Assembly: GCF_012184425.1 (NCBI RefSeq)
Contig: NZ_VTOW01000002.1
Span: 1-64,000, forward strand
From: Candidatus Manganitrophus noduliformans
GTDB taxonomy: Bacteria; Nitrospirota; Nitrospiria; SBBL01; Manganitrophaceae
DNA: 64,000 nt
Direction of reading: 5' to 3'
Part shown: piece after piece, positions 55,234 through 64,000 of the stretch
How positions within the stretch are numbered: the stretch's first letter is position 1
Layout of the letters: every line of letters starts with the position of its first letter
Position numbers and translations under genes: made by a program
Notes under the pieces: generated by a model
What the model was told of the DNA's origin: nothing
The model's input: the letters and a program-made list of their open reading frames with translations, nothing else
Databases searched by the model: none

Positions 55234-56024
55234 AAGACATCCACTATTTCTGGACTGGCTTTACGAAACATGTATAGTGCCATAATCAGCAATATGGCCG
55301 CAAAGATGGATACCCAGCCCAATCCCCCCCAGTATGGTGTTTTCCCAAAAACTAAAACGTTTTGGTAGGCTGTTACAATTGGATACATTGGGTTCAGACT
55401 AAGCCAACCTCTGAATCTTTCCGGAATAATACCGGACATATAAACAATTGGGGTAAGCCAAAACCAAAACTGAAAAATAACAGGTACAATCTGCCCCACA
55501 TCGCGAATGAACACATTGAGTATTCCCAAAATTAAGCCAAGACCAATTGCTAACGCAATATTCAAAGCGATCAAAGTAGGCAACAAGAGAAGTGATCTAC
55601 CTGGAATATGATCAAACAAAGAGAACACAACTAGGGTAGCTAAAAGGAGCGCAATATTACTGACAAGCGCACTCCCAGAAACGATCAATGGCAAACAGAT
55701 CTTTGGAAACACGAGCTTCTTTAAAAGGTTGCCATTTTCCAAAAATATATTTAAACAACGCATTACAATTTCAGAAAATAAAGACCATGCTAACATTCCC
55801 GCCATCAAATAAGAGGCATATCCATAGGCGCTCTCGATCCCTGGGAGTTTTGTTGATAATACTACCGACAAAACAAATGCATATATAGCAACTTGGGCAA
55901 GGGGATGAAGTAACATCCAAACCAGGCCTAATTTGCTTCGAGCATAGCGAGCTAAAAGCTCTGTCTTTATTGAAGAAATAATAAATTGCCTGTAATGCCA
56001 AGCTCCTTTAAAAGTTCCCTTCAT
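55230..56024 (-). CDS. wzm: O-antigen/polysaccharide ABC exporter permease
   Basis: A 264-residue ABC-2 type permease with six membrane helices, beginning with the amphipathic HYRQFIISSIKTELLARYAR segment and KLGLVWMLLHPLAQVAIYAF. The sequence pattern PIVYMSGIIPERFRGWLSLN is typical of Wzm/TagG. It works with Wzt to move the lipid-linked glycan across the inner membrane. Overlaps wzt by four bases. Confidence 0.93.
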   Translation of the reverse strand: MKGTFKGAWHYRQFIISSIKTELLARYARSKLGLVWMLLHPLAQVAIYAFVLSVVLSTKLPGIESAYGYASYLMAGMLAWSLFSEIVMRCLNIFLENGNLLKKLVFPKICLPLIVSGSALVSNIALLLATLVVFSLFDHIPGRSLLLLPTLIALNIALAIGLGLILGILNVFIRDVGQIVPVIFQFWFWLTPIVYMSGIIPERFRGWLSLNPMYPIVTAYQNVLVFGKTPYWGGLGWVSIFAAILLIMALYMFRKASPEIVDVL

Positions 56025-56202
56025 GACTAATCCGAATTAAAAGTAAATGCCAAAGGAACGTTAAAAATAGTCCAGATTGAGAAAACTAGAGTTTCTGATA
56101 GTGAGGTTCAGCGGGAGGCTCGGTTTATTTGAAATTAGCGCTAAGATCATTCCCAAAAACCCGATATCCTACAATTAGCTATAAATTTTAGACATGAGTG
56201 TT

Positions 56203-57195
<993 letters not shown>

Positions 57196-57207
57196 TTAAG
57201 TTCTCTT

Positions 57208-58551
57208 CTAACGGATGAGCTTTGCTAAAAGTCCATTCACGTATTCTTGAATTTCAGTAACCCTGATCCCACTGCTCGCTTCAAACCGCAATACCAATGC
57301 CGGCTGGGTATTCGAGGCTCGAATCAATCCCCAACCATCCTCGAACAAAACCCGAACGCCATCGATATCGACCGTCTTATATTTGCCGGAGAAATATTCC
57401 CGGCACTTTTCGACCACTGCGAACTTCCGATCATCCGGACAATCGACCCGAATCTCCGGGGTGACATAGGTCTTAGGGAGGTCAATGAAAAAAGACGAAA
57501 GAGGCCGATTCTCCTTCACAAGAATCTCCACCAGCCGACACCCTGCATAAATCGCATCATCATACCCAAAATACCGATCTGCAAAAAAGAGATGGCCGCT
57601 CATCTCCCCGGCCAACAGCGCCCCGGTTTCTTTCATTTTGGATTTGATCAAAGAGTGCCCGGTCTTCCACATGATCCCGTTGCCGCCGAGGCGTGAAATT
57701 TCATCATAAAGGACTTGAGAAGCCTTAACTTCGGAGATGATGGTCGCTCCTGGATTTCGTTTGAGAATATCAGTCGCGAAAAGGAGGGTGAGCTTATCCC
57801 CCCAAATGATCTCCCCCTTTTCATCGACGGCGCCCAGCCGATCTCCATCCCCATCAAACGCAATGCCGACATCCGCCCGTTCTTTCCGGACACATTCAAT
57901 AAGGTCAGCAATATTTTCGGGAACGGTTGGATCGGGATGATGATTTGGGAATCGGCCATCCGGTTCGCAATAGAGCGGAATCACTTCACATCCCAACTTT
58001 TCCATAATCCGAGGAGCGATGAGGGCGGCGGCGGCGTTTCCGCAATCGACCACCACTTTTTTTGACCGGAAGGAACCGAAGTGCTTCACAAAGTAGTTGA
58101 GGTAAACAGAGAGAAAATCGCGTTCAAAGGTCAGTTCCCCCTTCCCCCGGTCGAAATCGCCGCTCTCCGCCATCGTGCGGACTTGCTGGATCTCGGCGCC
58201 GAAGAGGGTCCCTTTCCCGCGGCAGAGTTTGAACCCATTGAATTCGGCCGGATTGTGGCTGGCGGTGATCATCACCCCGCCGTCGACTTGCAAGTTGAAG
58301 AGAGAAAAATAGAGGACCGGTGTCGGACAGGCGCCGATATCGACCACATCGATACCGGTCGAGAGGAGTCCCGCCAACAATGCTTCCCGAAGCGAAGGGC
58401 TGCTGAGACGAATATCATAGCCGAGCGAGATCTTTTTTCCGCCGGATCGGCGGATCAGCGTGGCGAAGGCCTTCCCGATCTCTTCGGCTACCTTCTCGGT
58501 CAGGACAGTTCCGTAAACCCCTCGGATGTCATACTCTCTAAAGATCGACAT
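57208..58551 (-). CDS. manB: Phosphomannomutase/phosphoglucomutase
   Basis: Interconverts hexose-6- and hexose-1-phosphates. N-terminal FREYDIRGVYG, the phospho-serine loop GGVMITASHNPAEFNGFK, the metal loop AFDGDGDRLGAVDEKG, the sugar-specificity loop GEMSGHLFFADRYFG and the C-terminal RASNTQPALVLRFEA are all present. Length 447 residues. It ends the GDP-mannose supply step with manC, two bases apart. Confidence 0.95.
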   Translation of the reverse strand: MSIFREYDIRGVYGTVLTEKVAEEIGKAFATLIRRSGGKKISLGYDIRLSSPSLREALLAGLLSTGIDVVDIGACPTPVLYFSLFNLQVDGGVMITASHNPAEFNGFKLCRGKGTLFGAEIQQVRTMAESGDFDRGKGELTFERDFLSVYLNYFVKHFGSFRSKKVVVDCGNAAAALIAPRIMEKLGCEVIPLYCEPDGRFPNHHPDPTVPENIADLIECVRKERADVGIAFDGDGDRLGAVDEKGEIIWGDKLTLLFATDILKRNPGATIISEVKASQVLYDEISRLGGNGIMWKTGHSLIKSKMKETGALLAGEMSGHLFFADRYFGYDDAIYAGCRLVEILVKENRPLSSFFIDLPKTYVTPEIRVDCPDDRKFAVVEKCREYFSGKYKTVDIDGVRVLFEDGWGLIRASNTQPALVLRFEASSGIRVTEIQEYVNGLLAKLIR

Positions 58552-58553
58552 GG

Positions 58554-59975
58554 TCAGCCCTTCTTGGCCTCCACCCGCCCGTAATCATCCTGATACCGGA
58601 CGATGTCGTCTTCTCCGAGATAATTCCCGCTCTGCACCTCGATGATCTGGAGCGGCTCATCGCCCGGATTTTCCAGCCGATGCTTCACCCCCATCGGGAC
58701 AAAGGTGCTCTGGTTGGCCTGAATGGTATAAACACTCTCCCCGCAGGTGACCCGCGCCGTTCCCGCGACCACGACCCAATGCTCGCTCCGCTTATGATGC
58801 ATTTGAAGGGAAAGACGCGCCCGAGGATTGACCAGAATTCGCTTGATTTTGTAATCGCGTCCCTCTTCCAGAACGGTATAACTTCCCCAGGCGCGGATGA
58901 CTGTTCTGTGAACGCGGTGCTCATCGCCGTTGCGGCCTTTCAGCGCCTCAACGACCTTCTTGACCTCCTGCGCCTTATCCTTCGAACAGATGAGGGTTGC
59001 ATCCTCCGTATCGGCCACGACAATGTCTTTCAGCCCCACCACGGCCACGACCCGCTTTTGTCCGTAGATGATGCTGTTGGAGCTGCCGATGTTGACGACA
59101 TTTCCGGTGAGGATGTTCCCATTTTCATCCCGTTCGATCACTTCATCGAGCGCGCTCCAGGAGCCGACATCTTCCCACCCCATGTCGGTGGAGATCACGG
59201 CGAGGCGATCCGACTTCTCCAAAACGGCATAGTCGATCGAGATGGAGGGAAGCGTCGGATAAACCCGCGCAAGCGCTTCCGCTTCCTCCGCCGTTCCGAT
59301 CTTCTGTTCAATCTCCTTCAAACCCTCCGACAGCTCAGGAACAAACTGCTTGATCTCCGCCAAAATCGTTGAGATCTTCCAGAGGAAGATGCCGGTATTC
59401 CAGAAATGATCTTCTCTCTTTAGATATTGTTCGGCGGTTTCACGGTTCGGTTTTTCAACGAAGCGCTGTACGGTCGATGCACCGGGCTGATTCGGAAAGG
59501 GCTTTCCCTTTTGGATATAACCGTAGCCGGTCTCCGGCCGGGTCGGCTTGGCGCCTAAGGTGACAAGATAACCTTCATCGGCAAGGCTTTCTCCCAAACG
59601 AAGCGCCTCGATAAAAACCTGCGGCTCCCTGATAAAGTGATCGGCGGAGAGAACCGCCATGACGCCGTCCTGAAAGCGCTTGCGTAGGTAGGTCGCCGCC
59701 AGGCCGATGGCGGCCGCCGTGTTCCTCCCCATCGGTTCATAGATAAAGTGAGGCCCCTCTCGGGAAGGCTTCAGCTGGAATTTGATCTGCTCCGCCTGAG
59801 AAGGGTTGGTGGCGATATAGGTCTGATTGGACGGGATCAGGTCGGCGATCCGGGACAGGGTGGCCTGAATGAGACTCTGATTGCCGAAGATCTTTAAGAG
59901 CTGCTTTGGGTATTCTTCCCGGCTGAGCGGCCAAAAGCGCGTTCCACTACCCCCTGCCAGTATCACTCCGTACAT
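58554..59975 (-). CDS. manC: Mannose-1-phosphate guanylyltransferase/mannose-6-phosphate isomerase
   Basis: A bifunctional type II PMI/GMP. The N-terminal nucleotidyltransferase has ILAGGSGTRFWPLSREEYPK and a KPNRETAEQYL-type sugar segment (~155-172). The C-terminal cupin (MHHKRSEHWVVVAGTARVTC) is the isomerase domain. With manB and gmd it makes GDP-mannose and GDP-4-keto-6-deoxymannose for the polysaccharide. First gene of this run; the promoter is at 60099-60127. Confidence 0.95.
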   Translation of the reverse strand: MYGVILAGGSGTRFWPLSREEYPKQLLKIFGNQSLIQATLSRIADLIPSNQTYIATNPSQAEQIKFQLKPSREGPHFIYEPMGRNTAAAIGLAATYLRKRFQDGVMAVLSADHFIREPQVFIEALRLGESLADEGYLVTLGAKPTRPETGYGYIQKGKPFPNQPGASTVQRFVEKPNRETAEQYLKREDHFWNTGIFLWKISTILAEIKQFVPELSEGLKEIEQKIGTAEEAEALARVYPTLPSISIDYAVLEKSDRLAVISTDMGWEDVGSWSALDEVIERDENGNILTGNVVNIGSSNSIIYGQKRVVAVVGLKDIVVADTEDATLICSKDKAQEVKKVVEALKGRNGDEHRVHRTVIRAWGSYTVLEEGRDYKIKRILVNPRARLSLQMHHKRSEHWVVVAGTARVTCGESVYTIQANQSTFVPMGVKHRLENPGDEPLQIIEVQSGNYLGEDDIVRYQDDYGRVEAKKG

Positions 59976-60098
59976 GTTGCCCTCAATCCGAAAAAGAATA
60001 GCCAGCCTTACTGCACTCAGCGTAGGAAAAGATATGTTTTAATTAATTCAATATGCCCTGGAGAAATAGACGGCATTAGGGAAATTGTAAGTCATATA

Positions 60099-60127
60099 CG
60101 TATATCAAAATGAGACGGACAATGCAA
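60099..60127 (-). promoter_or_regulatory. Promoter of the manC-manB-gmd genes
   Basis: On the minus strand TTGCAT (60127-60122) and TATACG (60104-60099) are 17 bases apart, giving a start near 60092 and an untranslated leader of about 115 bases to manC at 59975. A perfect 12-base palindrome, ATATACGTATAT, overlaps the -10 box (about 60094-60105). The rest of the 59976-60290 gap holds no gene that I can support. Confidence 0.5.
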
Positions 60128-60290
60128 GGATATCTTACGGTTCGGAACAAATTTCGGCAGGCTTGGCAGCGCGATTAAAACGCGGAATTTTCAGACGTTG
60201 CAACAGGGGGGTTCCAGTCCATTCGTCCTCGGCGCGAGGGGGCGGATTGTTCTAAAGGGAATCCACAATTCGCGGATAAATCCTACGAAA

Positions 60291-60938
60291 CTAAACTTTG
60301 CTGCAAAGCAAGAGCATGTTGTCGGAGAAAAACCGGGAAACGGGAAAAACCCGATGGATCCGAAGCCCGGCCCGCTCGATCTCCTGAAAGACCTCCTCCT
60401 TCGTCGGCCGCTTCTTTCCGCCGCTTCCGACACCGATCTTGGTTCCGATGTCCCGCCAAAAGGCCTTATAGGGATTCCGGTAGGTGTGGTCGATGATCAA
60501 CCACTGCCGGCTGACTCGGGCCATCTCTTTCAAGGCATTCTGTTTCACATCTGGGGGGAGGTGGGGCAAAAAGCGGATCGAGAGGAAACAATCGACGCTT
60601 TTATCCCTGAACGGAAGGATCTCCGCGTCGGATCGGATGTGGCCGAGGACCCTGTCATTCCCCTTCACCTTCTCCTGCGACTTCGCCATCATCTGCGCCG
60701 AAATATCGGAGCCGATCCAACGGAACCCCAAACCGGAGAGAAACGCGCCGAACCGGCCGGTCCCGCAGGGAAGATCGATAATGGTGCTCCCAGGCTTAAG
60801 AAAAGCAAGCGCTTTCATGAGCGTTTGGTGCGTCTGCTTATTCTTGAACTGCGCCCAGCGCGTTTGATATCGGGCGCCGTCGTAATGACCTGCGTATCCC
60901 ACGTCCTGATAACGCATTTTTGCCGGATATTTATCCAT
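60291..60938 (-). CDS. Class I SAM-dependent methyltransferase
   Basis: A ~215-residue enzyme with STIIDLPCGTGRFGAFLSGL motif I, IGSDISAQMMAKSQEKV motif II and a downstream LPFRDKSVDCFLSIRFLPHL segment. The start MDKYPAKMRYQDVGYAGHYD at 60938 is preferred; an in-frame TTG at 60974 is possible. It lies beside the heptosyltransferase gene and might methylate a lipid or sugar of the envelope, but this is only context. Confidence 0.75.
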   Translation of the reverse strand: MDKYPAKMRYQDVGYAGHYDGARYQTRWAQFKNKQTHQTLMKALAFLKPGSTIIDLPCGTGRFGAFLSGLGFRWIGSDISAQMMAKSQEKVKGNDRVLGHIRSDAEILPFRDKSVDCFLSIRFLPHLPPDVKQNALKEMARVSRQWLIIDHTYRNPYKAFWRDIGTKIGVGSGGKKRPTKEEVFQEIERAGLRIHRVFPVSRFFSDNMLLLCSKV

Positions 60939-61021
60939 TGCTCCTATATTCTCCTCTTTAACTGTCTCTAACAATCATTTCACGAATAACGTTTAACGAA
61001 TAACGATCTTTTCCGACAACA

Positions 61022-62158
61022 TCATGCCGGTAGAAACCGGATCATGCTCGGTTGCCGCGACATCGCATCCAGATGGAGCAGATAACGATCGATCTCGACG
61101 ATGACCTCCTCTGCGGTCGTCTCCTCCAGGCAACGACTCCGCTTGCTTCCCCCGCAACCATCCTGTCCGCAGGGAAGGCAGGAGAAATCTTTTGCGAGCG
61201 TCGTATGACCCGCCCCCCATGGCCTCCAGATCTCGGCGACGGACGGCCCGAAGAGAGCGATCACCGGCGTTGCCATTGCCGCAGCGATATGCATGGGGGC
61301 GCTGTCAACACCGAAAAAGAGATCGGCCCGCCGAGAAAGAGCCGCCAGTTCCCTCAAGCTGGTCTGACCGACCAGGTTCATCGGCCGGCGCTTCGAAAAA
61401 GAGAGGATCCGCTCGATCTTCTCCCGCTCGGCCGGGGCCGGTCCTCCCGTTACCACCACATCAACATTCCTCTCCCCGATCAGATGATCGATCACGGCCC
61501 CCATCGCATCGTCCTGCCAGCATTTAAAAAACAATCGGGAGGTCGGATGGATCTGGACGAGATAGCGCCCCTCCTGCTGTCGCGCTTCCGACCAACCTTG
61601 CGCCGTCAGCAATGAGACGACCCGATCCTCCTCTTCTTTCGAAAAGAAGAGCTGCGGCCGCTTCTCGATCGGTTCATAACCGAGCGAACGAATCGATTCG
61701 AGATGTCGCTCGACCGCGTGGGTATGCGGCGTCGGCACGCGATAGCGATGAGTGTAGATCAGCCGCATCAATAAGGGGAACCGCTCCCTGGGGAGAAGCC
61801 CTAACCGACGAGGGGCGCCGGAGAGAAGCGACAGGAAAAGACCCCGGTCTCCCGTTGTCAGATTGACCGCCAAATCGGCCTTCGTCTCGCGGATCTCGCT
61901 TAACATGAGGCGCTCCCGCCACAGCCGCTCCATTAAGGGAAGTCCTTTCCATTTCGGATCGACCACGACGATTCGATCGACGAATGGATTTCCCTCCAGG
62001 ACCGGCGCCGACTCCTTGAAAACAACGACCGACAGGCGCGACCCGGGAAAGGCTTCCTTGAAGGCACGGATTGTCGGAGTCGCCAGAAGAACGTCCCCGA
62101 TCTGCCGGAAAAGCATGAGCAAGACGCTCTTGATCGCCTCTGGTCGGAAATCGATCAT
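61022..62158 (-). CDS. Glycosyltransferase family 9, heptosyltransferase-like
   Basis: A 378-residue GT9 protein. N-terminal SVLLMLFRQIGDVLLATPTI and RAFKEAFPGSRLSVVVF, and C-terminal FFGVDSAPMHIAAAMATPVI then ALFGPSVAEIWRPWG, are the family's donor and acceptor signatures. A Cys-rich tail, DFSCLPCGQDGCGGSKRSRC (~335-355), is common in lipopolysaccharide heptosyltransferases. Supports a lipopolysaccharide-bearing outer membrane. Confidence 0.9.
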   Translation of the reverse strand: MIDFRPEAIKSVLLMLFRQIGDVLLATPTIRAFKEAFPGSRLSVVVFKESAPVLEGNPFVDRIVVVDPKWKGLPLMERLWRERLMLSEIRETKADLAVNLTTGDRGLFLSLLSGAPRRLGLLPRERFPLLMRLIYTHRYRVPTPHTHAVERHLESIRSLGYEPIEKRPQLFFSKEEEDRVVSLLTAQGWSEARQQEGRYLVQIHPTSRLFFKCWQDDAMGAVIDHLIGERNVDVVVTGGPAPAEREKIERILSFSKRRPMNLVGQTSLRELAALSRRADLFFGVDSAPMHIAAAMATPVIALFGPSVAEIWRPWGAGHTTLAKDFSCLPCGQDGCGGSKRSRCLEETTAEEVIVEIDRYLLHLDAMSRQPSMIRFLPA

Positions 62159-62195
62159 TCTTGTCCCGTTTCCCGCAGCGCCATCCGAAGTCCGA

Positions 62196-62741
62196 TCACA
62201 TCCGGATCATCATCAACGCCAAGATGACCACGATTCCCAGCCAGGTTCGATGCTCCCGATGTTTCAAAACCAACCCCCAGTCGAACCCGGTTTCAACCTG
62301 CCGCCACGCGCTCCAACGGGGGAAGAAACGGGGAACCGACTCGGCATAGGCGGAGAACTGCGAGCCGAAACGGGCCGAGAGCTTCTCCTCTTCCCGCAAA
62401 ATCGTGAAATGATAGATCAATGCAAAGAACATCAAAAACAAGAGGAGAAGACCCCAGCTGCGCCCCATCAAAATAAAGCCGAACCCCATCATCCCGCTTC
62501 CGAGATAAAGGGGATTTCGGGTGAAAGCATAGGGGCCGGTCGTCGCCAGTTCCTGATTCTTCCGGATATGTCCCGACGACCACGTTCGGATCGCTTCCCC
62601 CAAAATGACAAAGGGCGCCCCCGCGGCGATGGAAAGGAGGGTCGGCCTGGAGAGAAACCAAAGGGCGCCCCCCAACAACAGGCTGACGATAATCCGATTC
62701 CGGCTGACGATCGCCCCGATACTACCGATGATCTTTCCCAT
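62196..62741 (-). CDS. Isoprenylcysteine carboxyl methyltransferase-like membrane protein
   Basis: A ~181-residue protein with five to six hydrophobic helices and the ICMT/PEMT signature GPYAFTRNPLYLGSGMMGFG, then LREEEKLSARFGSQFSAYAE (EE and Y residues of the SAM/lipid site). The start MGKIIGSIGAIVSRNR at 62741 is preferred; it overlaps the end of the GT2 gene by 20 bases. Bacterial members methylate lipids or have unknown targets. Confidence 0.8.
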   Translation of the reverse strand: MGKIIGSIGAIVSRNRIIVSLLLGGALWFLSRPTLLSIAAGAPFVILGEAIRTWSSGHIRKNQELATTGPYAFTRNPLYLGSGMMGFGFILMGRSWGLLLLFLMFFALIYHFTILREEEKLSARFGSQFSAYAESVPRFFPRWSAWRQVETGFDWGLVLKHREHRTWLGIVVILALMMIRM

Positions 62742-63489
62742 ACCGTCCCATCTTGTAGAGCTTTGCATATTTTGCAAAGGTATAAGTACTGTAGAGCCGG
62801 CCCAACAACAGGCCGTCGCCCCCATCTCGAAAACCCTGCCGGAGAACCACCATCTTCAGAAAGGTGGCCGGCGGCCGCAGGAAGAGATCGAGGAGATTGG
62901 CCCGCTTCCCCGCCTCGAACATCTCCTCCGCCGCCAGGGTCGAATAGCGGTCCATCCGCCGGAAGTAATCCTCCAAAGAACGATAGGTGTAATGCGCCAG
63001 CGGGGATCGGAGGGTTCCGATTTCTCCGCGAATCGTCACCGACTCATGGACTTTTCTCTCGCCGAACCGGCCGGCCTCCCGCTTGAAAAAACGGAGAACA
63101 TAATCGGGATGCCACCCCCCGTGTCGAATCCAGCGTCCCAGAAAGAAATTTTTTCTTGGGATGCGGTAGCCGTCGGCGTGGCGGGGCGATTCCAGAATCT
63201 GCTCGATCTCTCCCCGAAGCTCCGGACTCACCCGTTCGTCCGCATCCAGGCTCAACACCCACGGGTGGGTCGCCAATTCGAGCGCCCGGTTTTTCTGGGC
63301 GGCATAACCCGTCCACGCATAGGAGAAAACTTTATCGGTATATTTCCCGGCAATCTCCACCGTCCGGTCGGAGCTTCCGGAATCGACGACCACAATCTCG
63401 TCGGCCCACGCCGCGCTGTCAAGACAGTCGCCGATCTCCTTCTCTTCGTTCAGCGTGATCACCGTGACGGAGAGCTTCGGACGGCTCAT
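62722..63489 (-). CDS. Glycosyltransferase family 2 (WaaE/KdtX-like)
   Basis: A 255-residue GT-A enzyme: SVTVITLNEEKEIGDCLDSA, IVVVDSGSSDRTVEIAG with the nucleotide-binding aspartates and WVLSLDADERVSPEL with the D-x-D. The remainder (YRIPRKNFFLGRWIRHGGWH; LRSPLAHYTYRSLEDYFRRM) closely matches the LPS core beta-1,4-glucosyltransferase WaaE. Overlaps the GT4 gene upstream by four bases. Confidence 0.9.
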   Translation of the reverse strand: MSRPKLSVTVITLNEEKEIGDCLDSAAWADEIVVVDSGSSDRTVEIAGKYTDKVFSYAWTGYAAQKNRALELATHPWVLSLDADERVSPELRGEIEQILESPRHADGYRIPRKNFFLGRWIRHGGWHPDYVLRFFKREAGRFGERKVHESVTIRGEIGTLRSPLAHYTYRSLEDYFRRMDRYSTLAAEEMFEAGKRANLLDLFLRPPATFLKMVVLRQGFRDGGDGLLLGRLYSTYTFAKYAKLYKMGRYGKDHR

Positions 63490-64000
63490 TGGCGCCCATC
63501 CAACAAAATTCCTTTCGTGCGGAGGATCTCCTTGTAGAACCGCTCATGTTCCCGAACCATCCCTTGAACAGAGAAATCGGTAACCGCCCGCGAACGGGCC
63601 GCCGCCGACAAAGATCGCCCCAATCCCTCATCACGCAGGAGCCGAACGATCCCCTCCTTGAGGCGCCTCGGCTCCTTCGGCTCGACAAGGAGGGCCTCCA
63701 CACCGTCGGAGACGATCTCACGCGCCCCCTCGTAATCGGCGCAGACGATCGGCAATCGGGCCGCCATTGCTTCGACCAGCGCGATCCCCTGCCCCTCCCA
63801 GAGGGAAGGAAAGACAAAAAGATCGAGGGCGCTCAAGCAATCGGGAACGTCGCGGCGGGTTCCCAGAAAAAAGACGACCTTCTCCAATCCCATCTGCTGA
63901 ACCGTCTGTGTCAACTCCTCCCGAAGCGGGCCGTCTCCGATGAGAACCAGCCGAAGATCGGGCCGTCCCTCTTCATCCATCAGAAGCCGGAAAGCGCTCA
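63486..64000 (-). CDS. Glycosyltransferase GT4, 5' end beyond the window
   Basis: The C-terminal ~170 residues of a GT4 enzyme: LRLVLIGDGPLREELTQTVQ, FPSLWEGQGIALVEAMAARL with the E-x7-E donor site, and VRDLLRDEG-like C-terminal helices. The frame is open to the window's right edge (last bases encode ...SAFRLLMDEEGRPD), so the N-terminal half is missing. Overlaps the GT2 gene by four bases. Confidence 0.85.
   Translation of the reverse strand, partial: SAFRLLMDEEGRPDLRLVLIGDGPLREELTQTVQQMGLEKVVFFLGTRRDVPDCLSALDLFVFPSLWEGQGIALVEAMAARLPIVCADYEGAREIVSDGVEALLVEPKEPRRLKEGIVRLLRDEGLGRSLSAAARSRAVTDFSVQGMVREHERFYKEILRTKGILLDGRQ

Overview
The window is a contiguous bacterial chromosome segment of roughly 55-57% GC (estimated by eye), densely packed with genes on both strands. 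Gene content points to a Gram-negative chemolithotroph or related free-living bacterium: an O-antigen/exopolysaccharide export locus, a heptosyltransferase, a two-subunit biotin carboxylase/carboxyltransferase pair of the kind used for pyruvate or 2-oxoglutarate carboxylation, a b6-type cytochrome b beside a 2Fe-2S ferredoxin, and a plastid-terminal-oxidase-like alternative oxidase. The combination resembles Nitrospirota (Nitrospiria-like lineages), but this is inferred from gene content only; there is no complete rRNA gene in the window to confirm it.

Region 1 (1-8.2 kb): a hotdog thioesterase behind a CRP/FNR-type palindrome, an orphan hybrid-sensor histidine kinase with two GAF domains, a tiny lmo0937-type membrane protein, 4-alpha-glucanotransferase, a TetR regulator with an apparent self-operator, a zinc-ribbon protein and a radical SAM protein. 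Region 2 (8.2-17.9 kb): oligoribonuclease, methyltransferase, beta-helix protein, EamA transporter, the alternative oxidase, a shortened and divergent GyrA-like protein, tRNA-dihydrouridine synthase coupled to Maf, a structured non-coding transcript whose middle is complementary to the 3' end of 16S rRNA, and a small membrane/PRC-barrel operon ending in a 26-residue hydrophobic peptide and a perfect 28-bp terminator palindrome. Region 3 (17.9-42.9 kb): housekeeping genes including M50 protease, the pycB/pycA pair, a TPR plus periplasmic-binding protein, XerD, a CheY-like protein, apt, a group 2 sigma factor, acylphosphatase, tRNA-Pro(CGG), alanine dehydrogenase, BolA, an ArsC-like protein, treY with two uncharacterised genes, guaB-guaA, a cold shock protein, ferredoxin and cytochrome b, YacG, a DUF3108 protein and a VanZ-like protein.

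Region 4 (42.9-64 kb, all on the minus strand) is a surface polysaccharide locus. manC, manB and gmd make GDP-mannose and GDP-4-keto-6-deoxymannose; Wzm/Wzt export the chain with a Wzt that carries a C-terminal carbohydrate-binding-type domain; an FkbM methyltransferase with a long C-terminal coiled coil lies immediately downstream and overlaps wzt, an arrangement reminiscent of the WbdD chain terminator/ruler; then a two-module glycosyltransferase, a C-methyltransferase, a decayed IS256-family element, two GT4 enzymes and a WbaP/WcaJ-type initiating sugar transferase. The middle of this block (about 46-57 kb) is clearly more AT-rich than its flanks, suggesting horizontal exchange. Further genes at 60-64 kb (heptosyltransferase GT9, ICMT-like methyltransferase, GT2, GT4) look like core lipopolysaccharide synthesis.

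Most notable: the ncRNA with extended anti-16S complementarity, the degenerate topoisomerase IIA-like protein that keeps the active-site tyrosine but has lost the neighbouring arginine, the cytochrome b that seems to start at ATT and carries a duplicated His/Asp/Glu-rich tail, the PTOX-like oxidase, and the possible WbdD-like coiled-coil methyltransferase.
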